This document shows positions 27,233-35,265 of a stretch of DNA of 64,000 nucleotides, piece after piece. The notes beneath the pieces were generated by a model, which had not been told where the DNA came from, did not search any database, and was given only the letters and a program-made list of their open reading frames with translations. Position numbers and translations under genes: made by a program. Source of the stretch: Olivibacter oleidegradans (lineage in GTDB: Bacteria; Bacteroidota; Bacteroidia; Sphingobacteriales; Sphingobacteriaceae); the NCBI RefSeq assembly GCF_042432805.1, contig NZ_JBHLWO010000002.1:62001-126000 (forward strand), written 5' to 3'. Positions within the stretch are counted from its first letter, which is position 1. Every line of letters starts with the position of its first letter.

Positions 27233-27733
27233 ATGTTAGTTGACAAAAAGAAGTTGTCGAATTCATTAAAGAAAACGTTCGACACGTTTATAGAATCGAT
27301 CTCAAAGTTCGATCGTCAGGAAATCAATCACCAACGGAATATGGGTGAATGGACAGCGGGACAAGTGGCCGATCATGTCATTAAGGCTACTGGCGGTTTA
27401 CCTGATAGCCATGTAGAGAAGCCAGTACGCGAAGTGGACTTATATGTGAAATCCTTACAAGATATTTTCCTAAACTTTGAGATAAAAATGGAGTCGCCGG
27501 ATTTTATTTACCCGGAAAATGGACCTTTTAATAGAGATGAATTGATAACCGATCTTGAACTTAACAAGCAGCGATACGTTGATATTATTCAGAATGAAGA
27601 CCTGAGGGTCGTATGTTTAGATTTTGAATTTCCAACTTATGGCTTTCTTACACGTTACGAATGGTTGATGTTTATACAGTTCCATACCCAGCGACATAAC
27701 CATCAATTGATGCAAATATTTAAGGGCCTTTGA
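27233..27733 (+). CDS. DinB-family (DinB_2) metal-dependent four-helix protein
   Basis: A 166-residue protein of the DinB/YfiT fold: four helices with a three-histidine metal site. Candidates are His in QVADHVIK and the H-x3-H of HTQRHNHQ near the C-terminus. Family members include thiol-S-transferases and hydrolases acting with bacillithiol or similar cofactors, but most are uncharacterised. It is transcribed alone, divergent from the ArsR gene. Confidence 0.75.
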   Translation: MLVDKKKLSNSLKKTFDTFIESISKFDRQEINHQRNMGEWTAGQVADHVIKATGGLPDSHVEKPVREVDLYVKSLQDIFLNFEIKMESPDFIYPENGPFNRDELITDLELNKQRYVDIIQNEDLRVVCLDFEFPTYGFLTRYEWLMFIQFHTQRHNHQLMQIFKGL

Positions 27734-27740
27734 CAAAAAG

Positions 27741-27773
27741 GCGCTAAGCTATTCATTAGCGATAGGTTAGCGC
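27741..27773. terminator. Nested stem-loop between convergent genes
   Basis: GCGCTAA (27741-27747) pairs with TTAGCGC (27767-27773), enclosing GCTA/TAGC. It lies eight bases from each neighbouring stop; T-tracts are absent. Confidence 0.45.
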
Positions 27774-27780
27774 AATGAAA

Positions 27781-28521
27781 TTACGGATTACGAAGATACC
27801 AGTCACGTATAATCACTTTAATAGATGAATCTTTTTCGTTTACGAGCTGCTTATAACTGAATATGTCGCTTTTTCCATTTTGACCTCTATAGTGATAAGG
27901 ATAGACCATTTTCGGTTTAAATGCAAGGGTGGCTTCGGCAGCTTGCTTAACGGTCATGGTGTAAGGTAAGTTCATGCAGAGGAAAGCAATGTCGATATCC
28001 TTTAACTCACGCATTTCCGGAATATCTTCAGTATCTCCGCTTATATAAATACGTTTGTTGCCCAACGTAATAATATAACCATTTCCCCTACCTTTTGTAT
28101 GAAATGCGTCAGCGGATTCAGGGAGATTATACATAGGTACGGCCTCGATTTTTATATCATTTAGGTCGACAGTTTCACCGTTCTTGATCAGATGCGATTG
28201 TTTTCTTAACTCGTCCGGCAATTGCTCGGCAACAACAGGGGGAACAATGAGTATTGATCTCGAAAGATCAAGATTTTTTAGACTGGAAATATTGAAATGA
28301 TCACCATGTATATCTGTTATAAAAATAAGATCAGGGCTCTTTACTTTATTTAACTTTTCTTTTTCTGTGCTTGGATCAAATAGAAGCGTTTTTTCCTTCC
28401 AAGTTATTGCAAAAGTTGCGTGTTCGATAGGGTAAATGGTAATATCGTCAATTTTATCTTGGGCTTTGACCGATCTGAGTGCTGAGAAGCAGATGCATAT
28501 AAAAAAGATATATTTAATCAT
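27781..28521 (-). CDS. Exported MBL-fold metallo-hydrolase (UlaG-like)
   Basis: A 246-residue protein with a signal peptide (first 20 residues). The metal-binding motif is TDIHGDH rather than H-x-H-x-D-H, with the first ligand replaced by Asp, as seen in many relatives of this branch. Further metal-site segments are SGDTED and the closing YPYHYRG. It probably hydrolyses an ester, lactone or similar bond in the periplasm; the substrate is unknown. It stands alone between convergent and divergent neighbours. Confidence 0.75.
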   Translation of the reverse strand: MIKYIFFICICFSALRSVKAQDKIDDITIYPIEHATFAITWKEKTLLFDPSTEKEKLNKVKSPDLIFITDIHGDHFNISSLKNLDLSRSILIVPPVVAEQLPDELRKQSHLIKNGETVDLNDIKIEAVPMYNLPESADAFHTKGRGNGYIITLGNKRIYISGDTEDIPEMRELKDIDIAFLCMNLPYTMTVKQAAEATLAFKPKMVYPYHYRGQNGKSDIFSYKQLVNEKDSSIKVIIRDWYLRNP

Positions 28522-28642
28522 TTTGGATTAGCTTTAATTTATTCTAAACTTAGAAAAAATACATGGTATACGCAACTAAACATGCATGCTTTTCTTAATA
28601 TTAACAACGCGATATCTTAATAAAGGTATAATACTTGCTGTG

Positions 28643-28650
28643 TACATTTG
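28643..28650 (+). promoter_or_regulatory. -7 promoter element of the phosphoesterase gene
   Basis: TAcaTTTG lies 35 bases before the ATG at 28686. Confidence 0.4.
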
Positions 28651-28685
28651 CATTAGTCGGAATGGAATTTATAAGTTGATGTGTT

Positions 28686-29825
28686 ATGACAAATGTTAGG
28701 AGGCAGCCAGTACTACTGGGAAGTTTGATAGATGATGCTTTTAAAATTAAACCTTTACCTGCTCCAAGTGGGAAATGGCCATATAGATTGAAGTTAAAAC
28801 AAATTCTCCCGGAAATCGATGAACAGACAGCCACCATGAGCTTTCATGTGGTTGGAGATACCGGAAGTATGAAAGAAAGGACATTTCAGCATAAAGTGGC
28901 CCGAGAAATGACTAAGCAGCTTCTTGCAAAAAATAACTCGTGTACACCCGTTTTTATGTTGCACATGGGTGACGTCGTATACAATTACGGTGAGGCAAGC
29001 GAGTATCCGGCGCAGTTTTTTAGACCATACGAACAGTACCCGGCACCCATATTTGCCTTGGCGGGTAATCATGACGCGGATATCAATCCGGAATCTTCGG
29101 AGGGATACGATAGTTTAGAAGCTTTTACACAGGTTTTCTGCGCGAAGACAAGTGACAAAATTGCTTTCTCCGGTGGAAGTAATCGTTTCAGTATGATACA
29201 ACCTAATGTCTATTGGACTTTGGTTACGCCGCTGGCTAATATCATTTGTTTATATGGGAATGCTACCAAATACGGCTTTATCACAGAGCAGCAAGAAGCA
29301 TGGTTTATCCAAGAATTATTGTCGGCACACACAGAGCGTCCTAAAAAAGCCATCATTGTTTGTATTCATCAAGCTCCCTACTCGGCTGATACGAATCATG
29401 GCTCCAGTTTAAATATGATAACTTTTTTAGAACGCGCATTTCATGCAGCGGGAGTCAAACCGGATCTGGTGCTTAGTGGTCATGTGCATAATTATCAGCG
29501 ATTTAGTAAACGATACGCCGATGGTTCTGTGATTCCTTATGTAGTATCTGGGGCAGGGGGATACGCTGATCTGCACCGCATAGCTGAACCGGGTAATCCT
29601 TTAGTAGTAGATAATTTACCTATTATGAGACAGGTGCAACTTGAAAATTATTGTGATACCCATCACGGTTTTTTAAAGATTACACTTAGCAAGCAAGAAG
29701 TAGGTATACTGATTTCATGCGAATATTTTACCTTCCGGCAGGACGCACATGGGGATGAAGCCACATTATTTGAACGTTTCTATGTGCCTGTTAGCTATCC
29801 CGAATATCAAGTGTCAATCCATTAG
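28686..29825 (+). CDS. Calcineurin-like metallophosphoesterase
   Basis: A 379-residue protein with no signal peptide. Metal-binding segments in order are VVGDTG, HMGDVVYNYGE, AGNHDAD, CIHQAPY and SGHVHNYQRF, matching the D / GD-x-x / GNHD / H / GH-x-H scheme of calcineurin-like enzymes with two metals. The first motif (D-T-G) lacks the usual D-x-H histidine, as in purple-acid-phosphatase-like members. It cleaves phosphomono- or diesters of unknown identity. Its C-terminal end overlaps the convergent DUF922 gene by 12 bases. Confidence 0.82.
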   Translation: MTNVRRQPVLLGSLIDDAFKIKPLPAPSGKWPYRLKLKQILPEIDEQTATMSFHVVGDTGSMKERTFQHKVAREMTKQLLAKNNSCTPVFMLHMGDVVYNYGEASEYPAQFFRPYEQYPAPIFALAGNHDADINPESSEGYDSLEAFTQVFCAKTSDKIAFSGGSNRFSMIQPNVYWTLVTPLANIICLYGNATKYGFITEQQEAWFIQELLSAHTERPKKAIIVCIHQAPYSADTNHGSSLNMITFLERAFHAAGVKPDLVLSGHVHNYQRFSKRYADGSVIPYVVSGAGGYADLHRIAEPGNPLVVDNLPIMRQVQLENYCDTHHGFLKITLSKQEVGILISCEYFTFRQDAHGDEATLFERFYVPVSYPEYQVSIH

Positions 29826-30374
29826 CAAATTCAGGCCTTCTATAGATCGGTTCAGTTTTTTATCCCAAATGGCCTGTTGCGCTCTATTCATCATATGCTC
29901 AGTCTCCGCGTCATACCGGAGCTGCATTGCCTGGTATTTATTGGAGACTTTATTAAAAAGAGTAGCGGCCTCCTGCTTATAATGTGAGGTGTATTTTCGT
30001 GCATTGAGCCGGCTAATTAATTCATGCTGCATGAGTAAACCTATTTTAAAATGACCCTGTTCATGGTTTAATACTTCGGCGAGTATTTCAGGTGTTTTGA
30101 TTTTGTCGAATTTTATCCAAGACTCTCTTGGGTTTATATCTAAGAAAACGTGAAACGTGACTTGATAAGAATCTACGCGTTTAAGTGTGGTTGATTGATA
30201 GCCGATACGTAATTTCACATGCGATATAAAGGGACTTTTTGGATCCGCTTTGCCTTTAAAATCAGAAATCGTCAATTGACGATATCCTTGGGCGTTTGCT
30301 TTATTGCAACTGGATAAAACGGTTGCAAATAATAAGAGTGAAAGTGAGCAGATATATACGAGATTCTTCAACAT
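29814..30374 (-). CDS. DUF922 lipoprotein, probable zinc-dependent protease-like
   Basis: From the ATG at 30374 the protein has 186 residues with a lipoprotein-like signal (VLSSC, Cys about 23). The segment VLNHEQGHFKIGLL holds an HE-x-x-H pattern (H-E-Q-G-H), the zinc motif typical of DUF922. The length fits that family, which is predicted to be a secreted Zn-dependent protease. The frame extends to a TTG at 30404, but the ATG gives a proper signal peptide. Proteolysis has not been shown for most members. Confidence 0.75.
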   Translation of the reverse strand: MLKNLVYICSLSLLLFATVLSSCNKANAQGYRQLTISDFKGKADPKSPFISHVKLRIGYQSTTLKRVDSYQVTFHVFLDINPRESWIKFDKIKTPEILAEVLNHEQGHFKIGLLMQHELISRLNARKYTSHYKQEAATLFNKVSNKYQAMQLRYDAETEHMMNRAQQAIWDKKLNRSIEGLNLLMD

Positions 30375-30573
30375 AAAAAAGAGATCAATTTGCGTATTAA
30401 GCAAATGTAGTTAAAGCGCGTTAAACGACAATGATTCGGCCGAATTATAAAAGCAGGTACATATTTCAGCTGCGGCATTGATGACGGATAGCATAACTAT
30501 GAAATAATAAAAAGGGCAGTAAGATTGAAAGAATAATTTATGAGGTGTGAATATTTTTCTCACTTTTTCTCGT

Positions 30574-30640
30574 TTTGGAAGTAGGCGATATACAATTGTA
30601 CTTTAGCTTTCAAATGATAGGAGGTGTATCTCTATCTTTG
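30574..30640 (+). promoter_or_regulatory. Two overlapping near-consensus promoters
   Basis: TTTG (30574-30577) to TActTTaG (30599-30606), spacing 21, and TTTC (30608-30611) to TAtcTTTG (30633-30640), spacing 21. Each has a single mismatch to the Bacteroidota consensus. No protein start with a leader follows, which suggests transcription of an RNA. Confidence 0.4.
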
Positions 30641-30643
30641 TGA

Positions 30644-30800
30644 TGAAAAAACTTTTTGCTGTAAATAACTGTAATACTGATTTTTTAGTATTGTCAATAC
30701 CATTGTCGGAGAGATTTTAATCCAACCGTAGCCCAAAGTAGGTATTTAAATGCCTATTTTAGAGAAGTGTACGCCCGTTATATATAACGGGCGCTTCTCT
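30644..30800 (+). ncRNA. Candidate small RNA with long 3' stem
   Basis: A transcript from about 30644 would end in a strong imperfect stem: AGAGAAG (30761-30767) with CTTCTCT (30794-30800), a four-base bulge, then an 11-bp perfect stem 72-82/83-93 (offset 30700). A weaker hairpin followed by TTTT lies just before it (around 30738-30760). There is no long T-tract after 30800, so the 3' end is uncertain. No known RNA family is recognised. Confidence 0.35.
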
Positions 30801-30946
30801 TTAAAACAAAAAATATATAGATCCAAAACTTAATACATATAGGGCTTTATTGTTTTTTTTCACAATTTTTCACACAAAAACCGCATAGAATCATCATTAA
30901 ATTATCATTTATATAATTATAACATAAAAAAGTAGAAACTATTATA

Positions 30947-30954
30947 TACTTTTG
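30947..30954 (+). promoter_or_regulatory. -7 promoter element of the second RNA candidate
   Basis: TActTTTG, a perfect -7 box in very AT-rich DNA; no -33 TTTG is present at the right distance. Transcription would begin near 30958. Confidence 0.5.
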
Positions 30955-30957
30955 TAC

Positions 30958-31110
30958 ACTCCATCCCAAAGATCCGGATGGATTCGTAGAAAAGTAATTG
31001 GACGTTCTGTATCGCGCTGCGATACCACGACATAAGATCTTCTACAGTTACGGTTGGATACTTTTAAGTGTAGAGAACCACCTGCTGATTCGTCAGTAGG
31101 TGGATTTTTT
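30958..31110 (+). ncRNA. Candidate structured small RNA (~150 nt) with intrinsic terminator
   Basis: Between a -7 box and an intrinsic terminator lie about 120 bases with self-complementarity and no open frame of note. CCATCC (30961-30966) can pair locally with GGATGG (30976-30981). GTAGAA (30986-30991) pairs with TTCTAC (31040-31045). Inside it GTATCGC and GCGATAC (31009-31025) form a perfect hairpin. ACACT near the 5' end can pair with AGTGT near 31068. A rod of stems with internal loops is thus possible, loosely like 6S RNA, but shorter. It is independent of the beta-lactamase gene, which is on the other strand. The family is not recognised. Confidence 0.5.
31078..31110 (+). terminator. 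Intrinsic terminator of the RNA candidate
   Basis: CCACCTGCTGA (31078-31088) pairs with TCAGTAGGTGG (31093-31103), one G-U pair, around a TTCG tetraloop and is followed by ATTTTTT (31104-31110). It is a textbook Rho-independent terminator on the plus strand. The stop codon of the convergent beta-lactamase overlaps its T-tract. Confidence 0.85.
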
Positions 31111-31921
31111 ATTGAAGCATTTCCAGTTCTTTCAAAATTCTCTTGGTTATCTCTTTCCGGCATTTAGCAAACTGCTTATTTATGGTTTTTCGGTCTTTGA
31201 TGAGACGAGTAGCGAAAAAATAGACATTTTTTTGCCGTTTTTGCTCTACATAACCAATCCACCAACCGGTATCCTTACCACCGTCTATTGTCCAACCTGT
31301 CTTTGCTCTTAATAGATAATTTGCTGTCTCTTCTTCCACCATCATTTTTTTCAGAATCCGGTAAGATCGTCGTGAGAATGGTAGTTTCTCCTCGTAAAGA
31401 TTGATTAACATCTCAACCTGATTCGCCGGAGAAATGGCAAAAGTCCCATAATTCCAAAAGTCAGGATCATTGATCGACACGTCAGCATTTCCGTAATGGC
31501 ATTTGATGAGGTAATCTTTGTATGTCGCTTTTCCTACTTTTTTCGCTAATTCCCGATATACCCAGCCTGCAGATACTTTGAAAGCTTCTTCCATATCCAT
31601 GTTATGATAAATATCTGGCCTATAACCATATTTAACCGTGTCAGTTGAACCGGGCCATGCGACGATTTCTTTTTCGCTTTTTACAACACCGGATTCCAGT
31701 AAAATAAGTGTATTCAAGATTTTAAAGGTCGATGCCGGTAATGAAGGTTGATGACTATCTTCAATGTCGCTACTTATCCACTTTTTTTGATTATAGTCGT
31801 ATATGGTGATACTGCCGGTAATATGGCAATCTTGAAATGGTTTTTGCAGGGATGACTGGCCATATGAAATGTAGAAACAAAAAATCAATATGGATAACGA
31901 TAGTAGCTTTTTTTTAATCAT
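31109..31921 (-). CDS. Class D (OXA-type) beta-lactamase
   Basis: From the ATG at 31921 the protein has 270 residues with a signal peptide (…YISYGQ). The active-site motifs of serine class D enzymes are in order: S-T-F-K (Ser64-Lys67; Lys is the carboxylated base), S-A-G at 117-119 (usually S-x-V), Y-G-N (143-145), F-W (155-156) and K-T-G (207-209), followed by DTGWWIGYVE. The frame extends upstream to 32002 but without a signal peptide. It hydrolyses beta-lactams in the periplasm; the spectrum cannot be told. It stands alone between an RNA candidate and the copper operon, with no mobile-element genes, so it is probably a resident chromosomal gene. Confidence 0.9.
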   Translation of the reverse strand: MIKKKLLSLSILIFCFYISYGQSSLQKPFQDCHITGSITIYDYNQKKWISSDIEDSHQPSLPASTFKILNTLILLESGVVKSEKEIVAWPGSTDTVKYGYRPDIYHNMDMEEAFKVSAGWVYRELAKKVGKATYKDYLIKCHYGNADVSINDPDFWNYGTFAISPANQVEMLINLYEEKLPFSRRSYRILKKMMVEEETANYLLRAKTGWTIDGGKDTGWWIGYVEQKRQKNVYFFATRLIKDRKTINKQFAKCRKEITKRILKELEMLQ

Positions 31922-32080
31922 AAAACGAAATTGGTTAACAACTATCGGATAAAGCGAGAAACGTTCTGCCCGATAGTTGACACACTGTTTTGATGATGAC
32001 AAAACTAGCCAAATTTCTGACTAAAAGAAAGTAGCATACTCTTCAATTGCCCCTGAAATATGCTAATTCTTAAAAACTTC

Positions 32081-32638
32081 TTAGAGCTTTCTCAATGTCT
32101 CTTCTACGCTTCCGCAGTTAAGCATTTTGTCTCCAAAGTATGGGTTTTTAATACTTTTTGTCGGACTTAACCAGTTGGCACCTTTGTCATTGAAGGCCAT
32201 GGGACAATGTGCTACATAAAACTCGCCTGTTGCTACACCATGTGTTTTAATAAGTTCTATAAGTGCATTACTTAGTGAAGAGAAAGCGTCTCGCTGGCTG
32301 TTAATATTTTCTGCTGATAAAACTTGTGAGGCAGCTTCTTGAAGATCCTTAGCGCCGTCGACATGTTTACCAGCTTCTTCTACTAATAAGCCAGCTTCCT
32401 TTGCTTTACTTATGTCGCCGGCAACGAGTGCCTCCTGTAAAGCAAGATAATGAGGATAAAGCGCATCCAATGCCTCATTTTTTGTTTTAGGAGCTTGGGG
32501 ATTGTCTCTTTCTGCTACTGTTTGATGCTGACTATGATCATTCTCGGTTTTTGATGACTGACTTTCCCCGTTGCAGGAAGCCAGTATAAATAAAGCAGCT
32601 AGCGCCGCTATACCAATTTTAAAATCTGTTGTTTTCAT
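32081..32638 (-). CDS. DUF3347 lipoprotein, last gene of the copper operon
   Basis: A 185-residue lipoprotein (LASC lipobox near residue 22). The mature N-terminus is Ser/His-rich (SSKTENDHSQHQ). The DUF3347 domain (about 55-180) ends with the conserved AHCPMAFNDKGANWLS … NPYFGDKMLNCG, in which His, Met and Cys are likely metal ligands. In Bacteroidota this domain is found alone or fused to CusB-type adaptors, suggesting a periplasmic copper-binding or carrier role. The gene follows the second adaptor by 126 bases. Confidence 0.85.
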   Translation of the reverse strand: MKTTDFKIGIAALAALFILASCNGESQSSKTENDHSQHQTVAERDNPQAPKTKNEALDALYPHYLALQEALVAGDISKAKEAGLLVEEAGKHVDGAKDLQEAASQVLSAENINSQRDAFSSLSNALIELIKTHGVATGEFYVAHCPMAFNDKGANWLSPTKSIKNPYFGDKMLNCGSVEETLRKL

Positions 32639-32764
32639 ATTGTTTTGTTATTTTATTAGTTATTAAAATAGATCCGTTTTTTAATGCAGAAAAACATGGA
32701 TAATCGAACATAGTGAGCGCATAAATACCATTGAAGTGAAGTTAATAAAATTCGTTTTTACTGA

Positions 32765-33961
32765 CTAATTAACAAGCGCTCCTTTCTTTAATACGTACTC
32801 GCTATACAAAAGGTAAGCTCCACTCACTACAACCTTTTCTCCAGGGGTAAGACCGGCAATAATTTCAGTGTCGTCAAAAGATTCAGTGCCCGTTTCGACA
32901 AATCGTGGTTCGAATTTCCCGCCACCACTAGCTATCCACACATGGCTTTGATTCTCTTCGCGGATGATTGCCTTGCTGGGCACCATTAGAACTTTGTTTT
33001 GTTCCCCCTTTGGTAACAAGATGGTGGCCGGCATACCAACTTGCAATAGATGACCTTTGTTTGATATTGAGCCTCGTAGTTGCATAATTTGGGTGTTGCT
33101 CTGATAATTTGGGGTAATAAACTGCACTTTCGTTGTCAGTAAATTATTTGGGTCACCGTTTGCAAGCACTTTCAATTCCTCTCCTTCCTTAATATATGCT
33201 GCTTCTCTTGGATAAATATCAGCTTCCACCCACATCGTGTCGTAGCCCTCTAAGCGGAGTATAGAGCTGCCTTCGTCTAGGTATTGGCCTTCGGTAACGA
33301 AGAGCTCCGCTACAATGCCACTGCTTGGCGCATAGAACGTTATATAAGGCGATGATTTCCCATCCTTAAGCAGGGAGGCTAATTGTGATTCAGTTTGTCC
33401 ATATAATAGCAGCTTTTGTTTTGCAGCTTTAAAGATATCGGCGAATCGTTGATCGTTGGAAAACTCGATTGTTTGCTTATGGGTCATTAGGAATTCTTCT
33501 TGTAAAGCTAGCAGTTGCTCACTATATAATCGGAAAATTGCCTGACCTCGTTTAACGGGAATACCGGTTTCTTTAATGTATAAATCCTCAATCCTGCCTG
33601 CGTTTCGGCTGCTGATATAGTTTGTTTGTTCTGGATTAACGGTAAGCCTTCCACTTATAGCCGTGTAATTATTTAAACTACCGATACCAACAGCCATGGA
33701 GGTTATATTCGCTAGTGCTTGTTGATCAGCACTTAAAGTGAGAAATTTATCTTTATTGTTTTTATCAAATGGTACTAAATCCATTCCGCAAACGGGGCAG
33801 GTGCCAGGATGGTCCTGTACAATCTGCGGGTGCATGGGGCATGTAAAAGTAGCTTCGACTGCTGTTGTCTGTTGCCCCTTTTGCTTGTTGCATGCCACCC
33901 ATAAGAGTGAAGGCATTGCTGATGTCAACAATAAGACCTGTATAAATTTTTTTCTATTCAT
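32765..33961 (-). CDS. CusB-like RND periplasmic adaptor with heavy-metal-binding domain
   Basis: From the ATG at 33961 the protein has 398 residues with a lipoprotein-type signal (…LLWVAC). A heavy-metal-binding domain follows directly (about 36-65; T-C-P-M-H-P … G-T-C-P-V-C-G-M-D-L), a module that binds Cu/Ag or similar ions. The barrel-sandwich and coiled-coil hairpin (about 110-250) and beta-barrel/membrane-proximal regions complete the adaptor. An alternative in-frame start at 33994 exists. A 10-codon frame with a strong AAAGGAG lies just upstream (33972-34004). It is the second of two adaptors and probably couples the RND pump to TolC. Confidence 0.88.
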   Translation of the reverse strand: MNRKKFIQVLLLTSAMPSLLWVACNKQKGQQTTAVEATFTCPMHPQIVQDHPGTCPVCGMDLVPFDKNNKDKFLTLSADQQALANITSMAVGIGSLNNYTAISGRLTVNPEQTNYISSRNAGRIEDLYIKETGIPVKRGQAIFRLYSEQLLALQEEFLMTHKQTIEFSNDQRFADIFKAAKQKLLLYGQTESQLASLLKDGKSSPYITFYAPSSGIVAELFVTEGQYLDEGSSILRLEGYDTMWVEADIYPREAAYIKEGEELKVLANGDPNNLLTTKVQFITPNYQSNTQIMQLRGSISNKGHLLQVGMPATILLPKGEQNKVLMVPSKAIIREENQSHVWIASGGGKFEPRFVETGTESFDDTEIIAGLTPGEKVVVSGAYLLYSEYVLKKGALVN

Positions 33962-33971
33962 ATGTGAATGA

Positions 33972-34004
33972 TTAGTCCTTGTTAATGGCCGCATAGATAT
34001 CCAT
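33972..34004 (-). CDS. Possible 10-codon leader ORF before the second adaptor
   Basis: ATG at 34004 preceded by AAAGGAG at an eight-base spacing opens a frame of ten codons (MDIYAAINKD) that stops at 33972, ten bases before the adaptor ATG at 33961. It may couple translation of the adaptor to ribosomes arriving from upstream, or be accidental. Confidence 0.3.
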   Translation of the reverse strand: MDIYAAINKD

Positions 34005-34032
34005 GAATACTACTCCTTTCGTCTTAATGTAT

Positions 34033-35265
34033 TTATTCACCGTTGGATAACTCATTGCCAGGTGTTTTATTTGCTATAATAAAATCTTCGCTGTCTACTA
34101 AATAAGCACCGTGTTTGGCAATTTGCCAAGACGCGATATGTGTGAGTATCTGCACCTTTTCCTCCGTACGAACTCCAACTTCTACCGGGACAGGAAGGAA
34201 TGTGTTTGCTTCTTGTTTAAAAATAATACTTTTGTTTCCCAAGGATACTACGGCCGTTTTAGGCAGCCAATAACCATGGTTTTCCGTAACGGCAATGGTT
34301 CCCGTTAGAAGTTGACCTACCGGGAATTTGCTGTTTTTTAAGTATATTCTTGCCACAGTAAAATTTTCGCCATTATTGAAAGTTGGCTGGATAAGACCAA
34401 TAGTCGCTTGATATAATAGATCAGGGTTGTCTACACTTTTGAATAATATTTTTTTGCCTTTATTAACTTTGAGCGCCCAAAAAGGCGGAATAGCAAATTC
34501 AGCTAGCAGTTCATTGTTTTTATAAATGGTAAAAATAGCTTGTCCGGCGGTGACATATTGCCCTTCGCGCATCAGTAAGGAATTCGATGCCTGCTGCTGA
34601 CCTGTATTGGTAGGAGCGCTGGGAGTAGGAGTGGATCCCATATTGGCCATGGCGCTTTCCTCCTTCGTTACAGAAGTCAGACTGCCCGCATTCGTAATGG
34701 GCACCGTTCCATTTTTTTCGACAATATAACCGCTGGCAGGACTGTAAATCGGCACGCGATAGGCTACCTGTTTGCTTTTAATGAGCTGCTGTATCTGCCC
34801 AAAAGTCATTCCTAGATACTGAAGCTTTTGAATAGCAGAAGATTGTAGTTTCTGTTCTTCCGATTTCTGCAATAACAAAAGCTCCCGTTGCGCGGCTACC
34901 AGTTCAGGAGAATATATTTCAAAGAGTAGCTGCCCTTTTTTAACTGGCTGAAAGTTATATTTCACATATATATGTTCCAGCCGACCAGCTACCCGGCTGC
35001 TGACAGCAGTATTATTTTTGCTGTCATAGTTCACTCGCCCTGTTATGTGTACCGGGAAAACTTTCATGCCCGCTTCTGCTTCCACCGTAGCTGCATGGGT
35101 CACTATTGCTTGATTAGTAGGCCTTGTCAGCTCACGGATACCCGAGTCTATTTGTGAATGGTCATGCGAAGCTGCGTGACCTGTTTCTCGTTGTGCTGAC
35201 GAACAACCTAAAGTAAGCAAAAACAGGCCCAAACTGTATAAGTTAATTAAAGAGTTCCTTTTCAT
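34033..35265 (-). CDS. CusB-like RND periplasmic adaptor, lipoprotein
   Basis: From the ATG at 35265 the protein has 410 residues with a lipobox (LTLGC, about 20-24). It has the usual order: beta-barrel entry (MKVFPVHITGRVNYDSKNN), lipoyl-like domain (VKKGQLLFEIYSPEL), helical hairpin (about 120-165), a Ser/Thr/Pro-rich insert around 215-235 and the C-terminal membrane-proximal domain. It has no heavy-metal-binding domain, unlike the second adaptor. It overlaps the end of the TolC gene by 23 bases, so translation is coupled. It joins the inner-membrane pump and TolC. Confidence 0.88.
   Translation of the reverse strand: MKRNSLINLYSLGLFLLTLGCSSAQRETGHAASHDHSQIDSGIRELTRPTNQAIVTHAATVEAEAGMKVFPVHITGRVNYDSKNNTAVSSRVAGRLEHIYVKYNFQPVKKGQLLFEIYSPELVAAQRELLLLQKSEEQKLQSSAIQKLQYLGMTFGQIQQLIKSKQVAYRVPIYSPASGYIVEKNGTVPITNAGSLTSVTKEESAMANMGSTPTPSAPTNTGQQQASNSLLMREGQYVTAGQAIFTIYKNNELLAEFAIPPFWALKVNKGKKILFKSVDNPDLLYQATIGLIQPTFNNGENFTVARIYLKNSKFPVGQLLTGTIAVTENHGYWLPKTAVVSLGNKSIIFKQEANTFLPVPVEVGVRTEEKVQILTHIASWQIAKHGAYLVDSEDFIIANKTPGNELSNGE

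Larger units (their letters stand above)
30405..30960. other. Intergenic stretch without a protein gene; holds a candidate RNA locus
   Basis: No convincing protein gene is visible between the DUF922 gene and 30958. 30405-30570 shows nothing I can name. Two near-consensus promoters are followed by a strong stem at 30761-30800. The AT-rich part 30800-30946 leads to the promoter of the second RNA candidate. Confidence 0.5.

Noticed and set aside
30643..30720. A 25-codon frame starting MKKLFAVNN in the RNA-rich spacer
   Set aside because: Its ATG is three bases after the predicted -7 box, so the transcript would start at or after it; it has no ribosome-binding site or recognisable domain.
30958..31110. 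SRP RNA, tmRNA or RNase P RNA
   Set aside because: The SRP GGAAG loop motifs, a tmRNA tag frame and the RNase P core are not seen, and the length does not fit RNase P.
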